A stretch of DNA of 64,000 nucleotides from Pseudorasbora parva (taxonomy: Eukaryota; Chordata; Actinopteri; Cypriniformes; Gobionidae). The stretch spans positions 48,577,615 to 48,641,614 of the forward strand of contig NC_090176.1 in the NCBI RefSeq assembly GCF_024679245.1. The letters are read 5' to 3'. Positions 1-14,900 of the stretch are shown piece by piece. The stretch's first letter is position 1; the number at the start of each line of letters is the position of its first letter. The notes under the pieces were generated by a model. That model saw only the letters and a program-made list of their open reading frames with translations. It had not been told where the DNA came from and ran no database searches. A program made the position numbers and the translations under genes.

Positions 1-128
1 CTAACACATCAAGCTTGAGGACAAAATGTTCACTTGCTGCCTAATATATCCCACCCACTAACAGGTGCCGTGATGAAGAGATAATCAGTGTTATTCACTT
101 CACCTTCCATAATGTTATGCCTGATCAG
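1..128 (-). mobile_element. Tc1/mariner element, terminal part cut by window edge
   Basis: The reverse complement closely matches the first ~130 bases of the Tc1-like copy at 25806 (terminal repeat core GATCAGGCATAACATTATG, then the same 5' leader up to the AAGCTTGATGTGTTAG stretch). The transposase would lie to the left of the window, on the minus strand. The outermost bases are shortened compared with the other two copies. Confidence 0.85.
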
Positions 129-1226
129 TATATATATTAGGGGTGTAACGATACGCTTATTTGTATTGAACCGTTCGGTACGAGGCTTTCGGTTCGGTAC
201 AGGGCTGGACTGGGGCTAAAATTCGGCTCTGGCATACCCAGCACATCCGGGCCATGAGTTTCCCGTGAGTGTTTTTGCTGGGGTTGGGGCCTTAAATTGG
301 CGTATATAAATAAAACTAGGACAAGGACAAATAATGATAGATATTATCGAATTTGCTGCAAATGCAGATAAACTTAATATTGCTTTTTTGGTCAGACAGA
401 AATGCCCTTAGCAGTAAAGCACTGATGATTTTGAGCTAGGATGCAGTAAAGTACATTTACTGCTTTTAAATGCCGTCATCATTTACTGACTCTCGTGTCA
501 TTCCAAACCTGCATGACTTCTGGGAAACACAAAAGAAGATGTTTTGAAGAATGTTGGCAACCAAGCCATTTTGGTTAGGCTACCATTTGAATATTGTAAG
601 AACAAAAAAACACTCAAATTATTTTATTTTATGCTACACAGAAATAAATTCATTTAGGTTTGGAATGACATTAGGGGAGTAAATGATCACATTTTGGGGT
701 TGAACAATCATATTTTTGAAGAGTTAACACATCATTTAAGTAAGACACTGATATCTATCTTTTATGAGGCGATTACATTTCATTAAATCTATTAAAAAAA
801 GTTATTAAAACTTTTAAAGAGGAAAAAAAAAGCTTTGTCCTTTATTTATGGGATCCAGACTTAAAGCTGTTTTATAGACTAGTTTAACTATAGACCAGTT
901 TCATTTAAATGTAAGATCATGGTAGTCACAGGGTTAAAAACATAGACTGTACAAACCTTGCTCCTCATTATATGGCTATATTGTTTCCAAAACTATATAA
1001 AACATATATAATAAACTTATTTGTAAGTCAAAAAATGTAAACACCTGTAGAAAATACGAAAACAGCCTCTATAAAAGTGATATTCTGCAATATTAATTTA
1101 TGTAATATAGCAACATTTTTAATAAATGTTTCTTCCTAAACACCATATTTATTCGCTGTTAGTAGCTGCAGAGTAAGTTGTGGTTGTGCTAAAGTGAAGC
1201 GTTTGTGTGTGTGTTGGAGAAGGGTA

Positions 1227-3413
<2,187 letters not shown>

Positions 3414-4071
3414 TATACTACTGGTGTGTTGCCGTTTTCCACTTTACCTCGTCATGAATAGGCTACATATGCTCGCGGCTGTTTTCAGCTGATTCACCAC
3501 AGAACTGTAATGTTTCCATATCACACGATTGTATAAAACTAAATAAGTCAAAGTGCCGTTCATAGAGCAGTATTTAAACGCAGCGTACGTTCGTCAGCGG
3601 CTGTGCTGTGCGGATATTCGCCTTTTGCAGTTCCATGCGCTCAAATAATAAATAAATAAATAAATAGAAAAAAGCGCCTAATATGGAGGGGAGGTCTGTC
3701 TCACTTCGGCTTGTCAATTCAGAAGACAAACCAATGGGCCGCTGTCGCTGCATGTTGTCAGTGGTAAAAAAAAAAAAAAAAAAATTTTTTTTTTTTTTTA
3801 AATTTTATTTTGATTTTAAACACTATACCGGCCCCAAAAGTGCGTCGGCCCACCGGGCAAATGCCCGGTATGCCAGATTACCAGTCCAGCCCTGGTTCGG
3901 TACGCGGTACATATTGTGTACTGAACGGTTCTTGGTCTAATTAATTAGATTTGGAAAATAAAAAAGTGTGTGAAATATAATGTTATGCGTTCAACACAAA
4001 AAACTAATATTTTTTAGACTGCTCAGTCAGGTGCTCGCTTACTCAGTAGGCTACGCGCTGAATGCTCATTG

Positions 4072-4830
4072 CAAAATGGCTATTGCGTTTAACAGACCAG
4101 AAATAGAAGATCCTCCAATAACCAACAGGTCTGGTGTGTTGGTGAACTTTGGATTCTCTGTGAGCTATGATGGTGTTGGCAAGAGTGATGGATTAAAAAA
4201 ACAACGGTATGTCGCATTTGCTACATGATGGTACAGCAGCGGGAATAATTCCTGTCATGTCAATCAACTCATTTACGCCGACAACAAGACGATAAAAAGA
4301 AGAAACAGCCACAAACTATCCCCGCAGCATTTAGACAGACATTTCCAACTTATTCAAATGACTATAGCCGTGGATATGAGACCTTACGCCCGTTTCACAC
4401 AAACTCCGTCTGCAGTGCGTAGCCTATGCGGTGCGTATTTTTTTCTGCACCCATGTTAACGGTTGCGGACTGAAAACGCAACATATGTGAAAGCACAACA
4501 GGGCGTGCGGCTCCTGCACCGCATACGTAGAGCAAAACGCACTGCATACGCACTGCAGACGGAGTTTTAAGAACGTGCTTAAAATAATTGAGCCCCGTTA
4601 CAATGTTCCTTCACGAGCCCATTTCAGCCAGTAATTCCTACTTTGTACTAAAAAACAAAAGCCCAAATAGAGAACCAATTTTGGCCAAAGCAACAGCGGT
4701 TGCTCTGACAACAGACGGCTGGACATCAAGGGCTACAAAAAGCTACCTGAATGTACACGTTCTTCAGACACGCCCCCTTGAGAGTCACACAAGTGAGGAT
4801 TTGGCCAAAGGGATGACAGAAGCAGTGTGA
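4072..4830 (+). pseudogene. hAT transposase remnant (ZBED-like)
   Basis: Two blocks can be read. An N-terminal block (4075-4227) starts MAIAFNRPEIEDPP and ends in a stop. A second block (4588-4827) contains TTDGWTSRATKSYLNV, the conserved start of the hAT catalytic region seen in fish ZBED1-like transposases. Between them lies a 167-bp foldback insertion, plus frameshifts. The BED-finger cysteines and histidines and the C-terminal hAT dimerisation region are not recognisable. It cannot encode an active enzyme and belongs to the element at 138-5109. Confidence 0.75.
4401..4567. mobile_element. Small foldback MITE inside the hAT transposase
   Basis: Perfect 21-bp inverted ends, beginning AAACTCCGTCTGCAGTG, enclose about 125 bp of partly self-complementary sequence. 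It splits the transposase reading frame described above, so it inserted later than the outer hAT. Confidence 0.8.
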
Positions 4831-5139
4831 AAAAAGTGTGGAGAGCTATTGTAAAGAGTCTATTTCTGTAATTACATAGAAGATGGGTAAAGTATAGCTC
4901 CATCTTTGCTCAATGTAAAAAAAAATCAAAAAAAAAAAAAAAGAAAAATTCATACTTTGTTAGTTTTAAAAAATAAAAAAGGTAATTTATCTGCCAATTT
5001 TTTTTCTTTTTGTAGTATCTAAAACGTACCGAACCGTACCGAACCGAACCGTGACATCAGTGTATCGTATCGAACCGAACCGTGAATTTTGTGAACCGTT
5101 ACACCCCTAATATATATATATATATATTACATATGATCA

Positions 5140-5533
5140 GTGATCACCGTACCTGTTCCTTCTCTATCCTGATTCTCTGCTACTTTACTCTGCAGTTCTC
5201 TCAGCTTTCTTGTCAGATTTTATCATTATGCCGGCGTCTGTGGTCTTTGCTTTATCTGCTAGTGACTCTACATTGGTCAAGTTTTGTAGTCGTGTCTGGT
5301 TGTGTCTTATCTAGCTGTGTTCATCACACCTGTTCTCTGGCCAGTCGCCCTGCTGTCTGCGGTACGGTGTCTGCCAAATCTGCCTGTCCGCTTCGGAGCC
5401 TGGTTCTGTCACCGACAAGTTATTGACTTTTACGTTTGTTCCATATTAGCGTCCTCTACTGCCTTTGTTTCTGTCAACATTAAAGATTGTCATCGTACCT
5501 GCCTTCGCTCTTGGGTCCTCTGTTTTACATGAC
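5140..5533 (+). mobile_element. Probable retroelement 3' end / LTR remnant
   Basis: This pyrimidine-rich, non-coding stretch ends with ATTAAAGATTGTCATCG, then TTGGGTCCTC and a terminal TACATGACA. That layout resembles the polyadenylation region and CA-3' end of fish Ty3-type LTRs. I do not see the matching TG start or internal genes, so this is a resemblance only. Confidence 0.35.
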
Positions 5534-6533
5534 AGATTCAATATGAATGTGTTGCTTGTGAATGATTTGCACTCTACATAAGAACAATGTGTATCTGATA
5601 ATAACGCATATCTACAAAAAATGTATTTCCATGGCTGTCACAGCTTTGAAAAAACAGAATTTATAAAAATACATACTATCCTGCATGAAAAACAATATTC
5701 TGAGAAACGTTTCATCCTTCACCCTTTCCTGTCCCTGTCTGACATACAGGCGTTAGCTTGTGTAACACAAAATCAGAACAAATATAGAAGCAGATCAAAA
5801 GCTTTCAGACAACAGAGGAGAGTCGATTTGAGTGTCGGTGTGCTGCATTTCACTGATCTTTTGCTGCACAGCAGCAGGATTTCCTCTCTTAGGAAAATGT
5901 GCAATCTCCCAAAACAATACATAAATGATTCATTTAATGAAAATCCTCCCAAAAACGCCAGTGCATCTAATAATAATCCATTGTAAGATCAGAGGAGAAT
6001 GATTAAAAAACATGCTTTAATGCTGCAGTTTATGTGATATAAATCTCTGGTTTGCAGCTAGATTACTGTAACTACGCATTGTGGCACCTCTGACATTTCA
6101 AGGTCTTTACTGACTAAAAAACAGCAGAAAAGAAGCAAAATGAGCATGTCCTTTGACAGATGACAGATTTATAACATCTGTGACCTTTTGGTATATCTAG
6201 ACACTACAAAGCTGCTTGAATGCATGAGCGGCATACTGTGAAGAACAACACGAGGAAGAAACTGCCACACGAGGAGATCAAGCATACCGTGCTCTTTTTT
6301 GTTATATTTTGATGGCAGTGAATTGTCCTTCCCCAATCATGCATCTGTATTGAGAGTGTTGACAAATGCTGACAGGATACAGTATTCCAGTACCATCAAA
6401 TTAAAATATATTGGCTGTTTTTTTGTCAATCAGATCCAATCCATCCATGTATGATCCAGCCTAGTATGAAACACGATTCTGGCATTATATCAACCATAAG
6501 AAAATATCAAGTGTATTAAACATTTCGACTTAC
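5534..6533. other. Intronic sequence, nothing recognised
   Basis: Presumed slc4a10 intron. It is AT-rich, with no exon with credible splice sites and no repeat family that I recognise. Confidence 0.5.
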
Positions 6534-6560
6534 CACACTTGGTCTTCCAGGCGAGGTGAC
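6534..6560 (-). CDS. slc4a10: Candidate 27-nt in-frame microexon of slc4a10
   Basis: On the minus strand a strong acceptor (TTTATGTTTTGCAG) is followed by 27 nt and a consensus donor (GTAAGT). slc4a10 exon 1 (24286-24239) ends in phase 0, so this exon would add VTSPGRPSV and keep the frame. It lies 17.7 kb downstream in the expected transcript direction. Mammalian SLC4A10 joins its first exon (ending PLLPT) directly to a DEEAVVD exon, which is not in this window. This would therefore be an alternative cassette or a fish-specific exon. The splice sites and phase are seen; the assignment to slc4a10 is inference. Confidence 0.4.
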
Positions 6561-6775
6561 CTGCAAAACATAAATATTTACAGATAAAATTCCTGTGTTT
6601 TGTCTCTGTAAAACAAATGACTAATTCTTCATATTTTAGCACACAGCATTCACACACTTTTAAAACACCATTTCAACAGCTTCATCGTGCAGGTGCAGTG
6701 CATATATATTGGGATATTTTTAGTGCCTTTAAAATGTGATTTTTATTTGAAATGCAGGTTTGCTATGCTTGAATT

Positions 6776-6789
6776 TACACACACACACA

Positions 6790-6832
<43 letters not shown>
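6776..6832. repeat. (CA)n microsatellite
   Basis: CA dinucleotide run with one AT interruption. Confidence 0.95.
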
Positions 6833-6834
<2 letters not shown>

Positions 6835-7056
6835 CTACTATGCATCTACCGATTGCATCTGCGAACACTACTGACATCTGTCAAAAGCTTTTCAAAATCT
6901 GAAAAAGTGCTGGAGTTTCACTCCATCACAATGATACAAACTAATGCATTTAATTCAAATTAAAAATGCAGCTTGCATGCTTTCATTGCACCTAAACTGT
7001 GCTAAACAAACACATATTAAATTTACACCATCATTCAGATATGACCTAGAAATTTA

Positions 7057-8192
7057 CACCCGATCAGGCATAACATTATTATTGGGATATATTAGGCAGC
7101 AAGTGAACATTTTGCACTCAAAGTCAATAGGTTAGAAACAGAAAAAATGGGCAAGCGTGAGGATTTGAGTGAGTTTGACAAGGGCCAAATTGTGATGACT
7201 AGACGACTGGGTCAGAGCATCTCCAAAACTGCAGCTCTTGTGGGCTGTTCCCGGTCTGCAGTGGTCAGTATCTGTCAAAAGTGCTCCAAGGAAGGAACAG
7301 TGGAGAACCGGCCACAGGGTCATGGGCGGCCAAGGCTCATTGATGCACGTGGGGAGTGAAGGCTGGCCTGTGTGGTCCGATCAAACAGACGAGCTACTGG
7401 AGCTCAGATTGCTCAAGAAGTTAATGCCGGTTCTGATAGAAAGGTGTCAGTGCATCTCAGTTTGTTGCGTATGGAGCCGCAAAGCCGCAGACCAGTCAGG
7501 GTGCCCATGCTGACCCCTGTCCACCACCAAAAGAGCCAACAGTGGCACGTGAGCATCAAAACTGGACCACAGAGCAATGGAAGAAGGTGGCCTGGTCTGA
7601 TAAACCATGTTTTCTTTTACATCTCGCGGATGGCCGGATGTGTGTGTATCGCTTACCTGGGGAACACATGGCACCAGGATGCACTATGGGAAGAAGGCGA
7701 GCCAGCGGAGGCAGTGTGACGCTTTGGGCAATGTTCTGCTGGGAAACCTTGGGTCCTCCATCCATGTGGATGTTACTTTGACACGCTCCACCTACCTAAG
7801 CATTGTTGCAGACCATGTACACACTGTCATGGAAACGGTATTTCCTGGTGGCTGTGGCTCTTCCAGCAGGATAATGCTCCTGACACAAAGCAAAAAAGGT
7901 TCAGGAACTGTTTGAGAAGCACAATGAGTTTGAGGTGTTGACTTGTCCTCCAAATTCCCCAGATCTCAATCCAATCGAGCATCTGTGGGATGTGCTGAAC
8001 AAGACCGATCCATGGAGGCCGCACCTCGCAACTTACAGGACTTAAAGGATCTGCTGCTAACATCATAGTACCAGATACCACAGCACACCTTCAGGGGTCT
8101 AGTGGAGTCCATGGCTCGACGGTTCAGGGCTGTTTGGGCAGCAAAAGGGGGACCAACACAATATTAGGTCATAATGTTATGTCTGATCGGCG
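7057..8192 (+). mobile_element. Tc1/mariner transposon, 1.1 kb
   Basis: Terminal inverted repeats (GATCAGGCATAACATTAT near the left end, ATAATGTTATGTCTGATCGG at the right) are flanked by TA on both sides (7055-7056, 8193-8194). It carries a broken transposase. Part of the left leader present in the copy at 25806 is deleted here, between 7079 and 7083. Confidence 0.93.
7147..8167 (+). pseudogene. Tc1-family transposase, inactivated
   Basis: The ATG at 7147 opens [16 protein letters not shown], a paired-like helix-turn-helix segment ([16 protein letters not shown]) and the GRPRLIDAR motif. A stop follows at 7357, where intact family members read on with arginine. Later blocks recur in other frames: [37 protein letters not shown] with the first catalytic Asp, QQ/RxDN-type second Asp around 7870, and NPIEHLWDV with the catalytic Glu near 7970. 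All three DDE positions survive at codon level. The stop and several frameshifts make the gene dead. Confidence 0.9.
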
Positions 8193-9656
8193 TAGCTAAT
8201 ATTCTGAAAGTAATCACTAAAAACACACACAAACTATGTTTACCTGCACTCAAATAATCAATAGATTTTTCAATCTGACTGAAAATCATTCATGTAAACA
8301 CCTCAATCAATCCGACTGAGCTCAATCTGAGTTAAATTTAGATCGGACTGAAAGGAGGGATGGTGTAGACGTGAAATAATCCGAACAAGAAAAAATTAAG
8401 CATGTTAACATCACACTGGGATTCAAAAATGCTCCACATTCGCAGTGCCATGATCAGTATATTATATTTTGCGTCATACAAACATGCATATTGATTATTT
8501 TAGGTCTTATGTTTTATGAATTTGTGAGTGAATGAGAAACAAAACCTCTTCTGACATAAATGTCAGCTTTCTTTGTATATATGTCAGCAAGGGAGCTCTG
8601 TTTGGAATATATGTAAAACATAAATATACGGTTTTGTGAATCGTTTAGGGTTCATATACCTGTTGGACCTTTACATGCACTAAAGCTGCACACATCTGGT
8701 GTTTTGGATGGCATTGAGCGGATTTCTTCTGGGTTTAATTTTACCCCCAAAAGAGATTCTTTTAATAGAGGAGGTACCAGGACATCTTGCAAACACAATA
8801 ATCCTGGATATCCGAAGAGCACCAATTAGTTTTAAAACAATCTCAGAAGCTTAATATCTGCTAAAGGCCATTACATGAGCATCTCTGGTGGATTATCAAA
8901 AAACAGAGGGAGAAGACTTATGACATATTTTTATTCTACTACTGACATATTATCAGTACATTACAGAATTCATATTGAGATTACAAGCTCTAGACTACAA
9001 CAACAGATTAGTCCAAACAAGACACATAATTGGCTCTCATCCATCATCGTCTTGGAGGCACAATTCACCTGGTTCAGCGTGACTATCGCTATCAACAGAT
9101 GTAAGTGCTCACTGTTTACTTTCCATTAAGCAATAATAAGCAGCTTTGACTCACGCTGAGCGGAAAATGTTTTTCAGTGTAATCTCAATAATAAAGCTTA
9201 GCTTTGTCTTAGCAGAGAGCTTTGAAAAAGCCATCATTATATTGTCCTGTGATACTGGACAACATCATGCGTGCTAAGTTTAGACATTACTACTTCAAAA
9301 TGCAAGTGTCACATTTTTACTGTGACCATTCACCACAAAAATCTCCTTAAATAGACATCTACACATCTACGTTTTGACAAATATCATGACATTTAAAATC
9401 ATTAATATCATTACTCTAACGTATTATTTGAACTAAACTTGCCATGACAGAAAAAGGTCAAAATATATGATATTTTAAAGAAAATTGCTGACCTTTACAC
9501 ACAATTATGAGAGTCTACAGGGGTCCTTTTTATGATTTAATTTCCTGTCTTATTGCTTTTTTGTCACATGACTCCAAAATGTAATCCTGCATAGTGGTTA
9601 CCCCACTGACCCTGACTTTAATGACAAAAGATTTAATATTAATAATATTATATATA
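8193..9656. other. Intronic sequence without gene
   Basis: AT-rich. The segment around 8245-8400 (repeated TCAATCNGACTGA and TCGGACTGA-like motifs in both orientations) looks like an old MITE, but I cannot fix its ends. Nothing else is recognised. Confidence 0.4.
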
Positions 9657-10605
9657 CAGGGCTCGACATTAACGCTTGTCCGGGACAAGTGGATTTTTTG
9701 AAGGGACAAGTTAAAAAGAATTTTACTTGCCCGACGGACAAGAGCCTGATTAAAACAAAACATAACTACTGAATCACCAAATTGCAAGAATGATTGTGCA
9801 TTAATTTAGTGTAAGTGGCGATCGATAGTGGTGGATAATAATATATAATGAACTGACGATAACAAGGTCGCGCTGTTGACGCTCATGCAGCCTCTCGAGG
9901 AGAAATTACAACTCTAGAGCGTTTAAGCTGTTTCCTGAATACCATCACGACTGAAAATGGCACTGCTTTCATATGACAGTTTCATAAACAATTAATTAAC
10001 ATTCACTTACATTTACATTCACTTAAAGTCACTTACATTTTAGATGCAATATTGAGTGCTTTTGTTCGATTTCAGAAGCGAAAATCGTTCACACACAGCA
10101 GAACCGTAACGCGTCTCACAGCAGCAAGTGTGTTACTGAACGATTCAGTGTTTGAATGAATCGTTTGAATGAACGACTCAGTGACTCACTCATTAAGACG
10201 GCCACCTGCTGCCACCTACTGGAGGTTTAGTTTCATGCTTAAACATACTTTCCAACATTTCTTATGTGTCTATTCAAAACTACAAATCTCAAAACATTAT
10301 TTAATGCAGTTGTAATTTTTCAGTGTAAATTATTTAATTTTATTGTTAACAGCCCTTATAGTCTTTTAATTTAATTGAATGTACTGATCAAATTTAACAA
10401 TATAAAATGAAATCTGAAGCATAGCCTATATTTAATAAGATTAGGGGGGAAATGCGCTTTATAAAAGGTAAAAATATCACAAATTTGAAATGATTCAATA
10501 AAAACTTTAATTGAATTTTTTAATTCACAAATATGCAGATTTAAATATGTCAAAGCTGATTGAACACTTGTGAGAATATTTATTCAGATAAATTATAGTT
10601 ACAAC

Positions 10606-10646
<41 letters not shown>

Positions 10647-10752
10647 AAATTAAAAAAATATCGAACTTTTCCGGACAAGCAAATTTTTTACTTGGACAAG
10701 TGAATGAACGATTTGAGCATGCACATATGAACATGCTTAATGTCAAGCCTTG
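9657..10752. mobile_element. Non-autonomous hAT element, 1.1 kb
   Basis: The ends are CAGGGCTCGACATTAA and TTAATGTCAAGCCTTG, with subterminal GGACAAG/CTTGTCC motifs at both sides. The flanking octamers TATATATA and AATATATA agree at seven of eight positions. There is no transposase. The interior contains a (CA)n tract at about 10605-10645. Confidence 0.85.
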
Positions 10753-11476
10753 AATATATACATAAATATATATATATATACCTTTTAGTGAGACCTCTTT
10801 AATTTTTATATAATCTTTGGACCATTACACCACCTAAAACCACAAAACTTTTTATAAAATATATACCACAATTTACAACAACATGTCTTTAAGGTGTAAT
10901 CCAGTCATTGTCTGTATAAATAAATGTCTATATTCTTAAACAAATGAATACAACGTTCTGTCGTGATAATCTAGATGGAGCAGGCTGGATGGGTCCATAA
11001 CTCAATCTGCTTACAATCCTTGTTCTCTATAGGGCACAGCTGATTGGTTCCTGCTGTATCATTAGCCAATAAGCTGGCAGCTCAACCTTCAAATACTGGT
11101 CAGCATTTGCTATAGCAGGTGCAGCACGCTTTCAGAAACCCTCCATCTTCCCCAGCTCCACCTGTATAGATCTGCTACGTGTAATTCATGTAAGTTCATT
11201 CACTAGTTTAGCGACGTGCTTCTGTGGAGGGAAAAGCGCGCTTTGCGCGGGTGCAAAATAGGAATGACACATGCGTCGGTGTACAAAATCAATTGCGCTG
11301 GGTGCAAGATAGGGCCCTTTGTCAGATTATAATTGGATTAGCCTATTTTTGAAGCTTCTAAAAACACAAGAGTATGTAACTAGATTTTTTTTTTTTTATT
11401 TAACAATAAAAGTATTTTCTTACGGTATTTCATTTAAATGTTTATTTAAATGTTGGTAACCTCAAATGCACATAAT
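10753..11476. other. Intronic sequence; promoter-like or repeat-like block near 11.03-11.2 kb
   Basis: The block 11030-11200 is less AT-rich and has the look of a dispersed repeat, with no ORF or definable ends. The segment 11250-11320 (GTGCAAGATAGGGCCC) resembles the GGGCCCTATTTT terminus that starts at 11477. Confidence 0.3.
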
Positions 11477-12054
11477 GGGCCCTATTTTAACGTTCTTAGC
11501 ACATGCTTTTAAAGCACCAGGGTCAAATCCACTTTTGTTAATTTAACCAATCAATCAATCAATCAATCAATCAACTTTCTTTATACCACGCGTTTAAAAT
11601 AACGATTGTTTCAAAGCAGCTTCACAGTATTAAAAAGGACAATATTGCAACAAAATTTTATTTGGCTGAACAGTCGTTCTGGAGAAAACAGTGATGTTAT
11701 CAGCTTATTTTAATTTATCATATAGCGACAATGTTAACCACAGAAAAATGTTCGGTGCAATGTGAAGCCAGGCGTCAGTGACAACAGTGTGTTTTGCTAG
11801 TTTCAGCCTGACGCAGTTATCAGTTATCATTTTCACCTCCACATTGTTTAAATAGCAAATGCACTCGTGCCCATTTGTTCACCCATGGCCGTGCTGGTCT
11901 GAAAATGAGACGCACTGGCGTGTTGCTATTTTGAAGCAACTTGAAACGACTGTGCCTTTGACCAAACGTTGTATTTTTTGTTATTTAAAGAGTTTGTAAG
12001 TACCTATGGATGGGTGCACAAAGCGCGTACAATCTGCTTATTACACACAAAATC

Positions 12055-12200
12055 TCCAGTGTCAAAATCTTGGTGTTAAGGACTCTTAGAGTAAAGAGTT
12101 AATTTTCTGGTGTTGAATTAACACTGCTAGTGTAAACCGCACTCTCTGGCTGGTGAACATATTCAGAGTTAAATATCAATAACACTGAAAGAGAGTGTAG
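12055..12200. repeat. GTGTTAAT/ATTAACAC-rich segment, left copy
   Basis: Clusters of GTGTT, AGAGTTAA and GTGTTGAATTAACACT occur here. The same motif cluster recurs at 15640-15890, so the two segments bracket the spliced unit. Confidence 0.6.
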
Positions 12201-12329
12201 TCACATCCGGGACATTTCGGCAGCGGAACAAGCTCGAATTTTTTCTCACAGACGCCATTTTCTTTGCCTCGCGATGCGTAACATCAAGGAGGGGAAACGC
12301 CATCCTATGGTTCCATCTCATTCACGTAT

Positions 12330-12815
12330 CCATTTTATAGCATTATATTGTTTTATAACTAGTTATGTGCTGTGCACGGTTAAACAGCTCTCATAGAGGC
12401 ATTTTCGTTGACGTGATTCGGACGGAGCAGACCAGGCGGGTGCTTTTTCACAGGGAAACGCCGTAAGTAAGTGTTTTAGCTAATTTACAATATGTATTTT
12501 ATAAAATGTTTATTTAACGCGATATTTAAATGCTCTGCACGCTTAAACGAAACAACCTTTCTCACATGCGGTATTTTCTTTGACTCGTGAGTGGTGACAT
12601 GGAACTGACGACGAGGAGGCGGGTGCACGCCGCTTGCACGTTATGAGGGAAACGACGAAAGTAAGTGTTTAGCCTAATTTGCAACGTGTTTTTTTAATGA
12701 CGTCGTTTAACAATATCTAACGCTTTTAAAACGCGCCTAAACCTTTCTTACAGACTAGGCTTGTGACGCAGTTGAGACACGGAGTGTGCTTTTAACAGAG
12801 AAAACACCTAAAGTA
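12330..12815 (+). repeat. Three diverged ~150-190-bp tandem units, each ending in a splice-donor-like GTAAGTGTT
   Basis: Each unit contains a purine-rich GGGAAACGCC/GAGAAAACACC segment directly followed by GTAAGTGTT (near 12468, 12661 and 12810), then an AT-rich tail and a GACGNNG-type stretch. CTTTCTTACAG, an acceptor-like string, precedes the third. They could be duplicated 5' non-coding exons of the unit at 13184. Confidence 0.55.
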
Positions 12816-13440
12816 AGTGTTCTACACATATTATAATCTGTATAATTGCTTTATAATTATGTATTTATGTCTTGGAAAAACACATTCTGTAGCTACTGCT
12901 GCTTAAAAGGCAGTGGCCTGACTGGTGAAGCAGCATCAAACGGGGGTTTCTAACATGCTTTCTCTTCCCCGTTATAGTTTATTCACCGAAGTGTAATCTT
13001 ATTGCACTACTTAATCTTTGTGTATGATTTTTATTGGGTAGAATTCCAGATTCAAAGACTCGTATTACTAACAAAAGAAAGCTATTTTTTTGCGAAATCA
13101 AGTGACAAAGTTTTAGGCAGGATTGTTTAATGAACTTCTAAAAATGTTGACCTAATTTGCTTTTGACCTGTCTCTGTCTTAAGAAGCATCATGTTCATCA
13201 GCTGCATCAACATTGATTTTTGACCACCCCCCTGGACTGAAACCAAGGCTGACAGATGACCATGCTTTCTGTTCTGCAGCAAAAAGGTATGTTTAAGGTA
13301 TAGAAAACTGTAGTGCTTTTCTTGGCAGATTATTGGTAAATATCTTTAAGCACAGATATTGATCAATAATATTTATTTACAATAAAGGACAACTAAGGCA
13401 AAAAGTGCATTCATCCATCATAAAAGTGCATCCGTCCATG

Positions 13441-13534
13441 GATGCTGCACTTTTATGATGATAGATGCACTTTTATGATGGATAGATGCACTTTTATGAT
13501 GGATAGATGCACTTTTATGATGGATAGATGCACT
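13441..13534. repeat. 21-bp minisatellite with adjoining inverted copy
   Basis: Four to five copies of GATGCACTTTTATGATGGATA. The preceding 13402-13440 holds the reverse complement (CATCATAAAAGTGCATC), so the transcript could fold into a hairpin. It lies in the first intron of the spliced unit. Confidence 0.85.
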
Positions 13535-14162
13535 AGAGTCTGTGTTTAAAACTAATGAAACATGTATACTTTAAGACTGTTTAAAGTATTTCTTCATCCT
13601 CAAACTATATTTTGCTCGTTGCCAGCACACCTACCATATGACTGAAAAACAGAAGAACAACTCCACAAACTGCAGACCAATACCCTTGAAAGTGTCACTA
13701 TTATTGGAGGACCAATACTTTTAGAATGGGTAAGTCATTCTTTCAGACTAAATATTTATGCAAAATGTAGGCTAATTATCACTAACTTTTGGTTAACGTT
13801 TGGATATGCCTTCATGTTTAAATGTATTGTTTTTGCTGTTTGTGTTTTAGGAGAATTTCTATGATGCAGCAAGTAAAGGGTACCTGGCTTGGTGTTTGAA
13901 GACTGTACAGACTAGAACCTGTCTGGAGATGGTAAGATTTAACATATAACATGAGAGAATCATGGCCACAAACATCACATTTGTTGGTATTTGGCTAATA
14001 GAATTGAGTCAAACTAATTGTTTTCATGATTTGACAGGTATATATTTTCTGTTTGATTTTAGACTCAACAGATTGGGAAATCACCTGCCCCCAACATCAC
14101 AAAGTCAGGAAGAAGGGAACAAAAATCATTCCAGCAGATGACTAGTAAGTGAGATTTCTTAA

Positions 14163-14900
14163 GGGTTAGTTCACCCAAAAATGAAAATTCTGTCATCATT
14201 TACTCACCCTTATGTCGTTGGACACCCGTAAGACCTCCATTCATCTTCACACACAGATGAAGATATTAGTGTTGAAATCCGATGGCTCAGAAAGGCCTTC
14301 ATTGACACCAATGTCATTTCCTCTCTCAAGACCCATAAAGGCACTAAAGATGTCTTTACAGAGCCCATCTCACTACAGCGGCTCTACAATAATTTTCTGA
14401 GGTGACGAGAATAGTTTTTGTGCGTAAAAAAATAAAAAAAATAACGGCATGGCAGATTTCAAAACACCGCTTCATTAAGCCTCGGCGCATTTTGAATCAT
14501 AGACAGTCCATGCAACTACCACTTTCAAGCCACAGAAATATATAAAGGTACATCATTAAAGTACTCCATGCAACTCCAGTGGTTTAATATACATTTTCAT
14601 TAAACTATGCAAATGCCGTGTTTGCAAAAAAAAAATATATATATATATTTTATAAATGGAGTTGAGATTTTTTGAGCAAATAAAGCACTTGCTTCATAAA
14701 AATGAGGTTAAACCCATGGAGTCACATAGATCACTTATGATTTCCTTTGTACCTTTCTAGGCTTTGGAAGTGGAGGCTGAATAGGCTGTAAATGAAAGGA
14801 CAGAAATTTCTTAGATATTATTAAAAATATCTTCATTAAGTGTTCTGAAGATGAAAAAAAGTCTTACGGGTTAAGAACAACATGAGGGTGAGTAATTTAA
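14163..14900. mobile_element. TTAA-targeted foldback MITE, right end truncated
   Basis: TTAA precedes GGGTTAGTTCACCCAAAAATG. The right arm ends at CATGAGGGTGAGTAATT without the terminal GGTGAACTAACCC. The arms are complementary over several hundred bases. It is one of five copies of this family in the window. Confidence 0.85.

Noticed and set aside
5082..5532. Overlapping 114- and 76-codon ORFs as a membrane protein
   Set aside because: The hydrophobic look comes from the pyrimidine-rich, retroelement-like sequence; no start context or splice sites.
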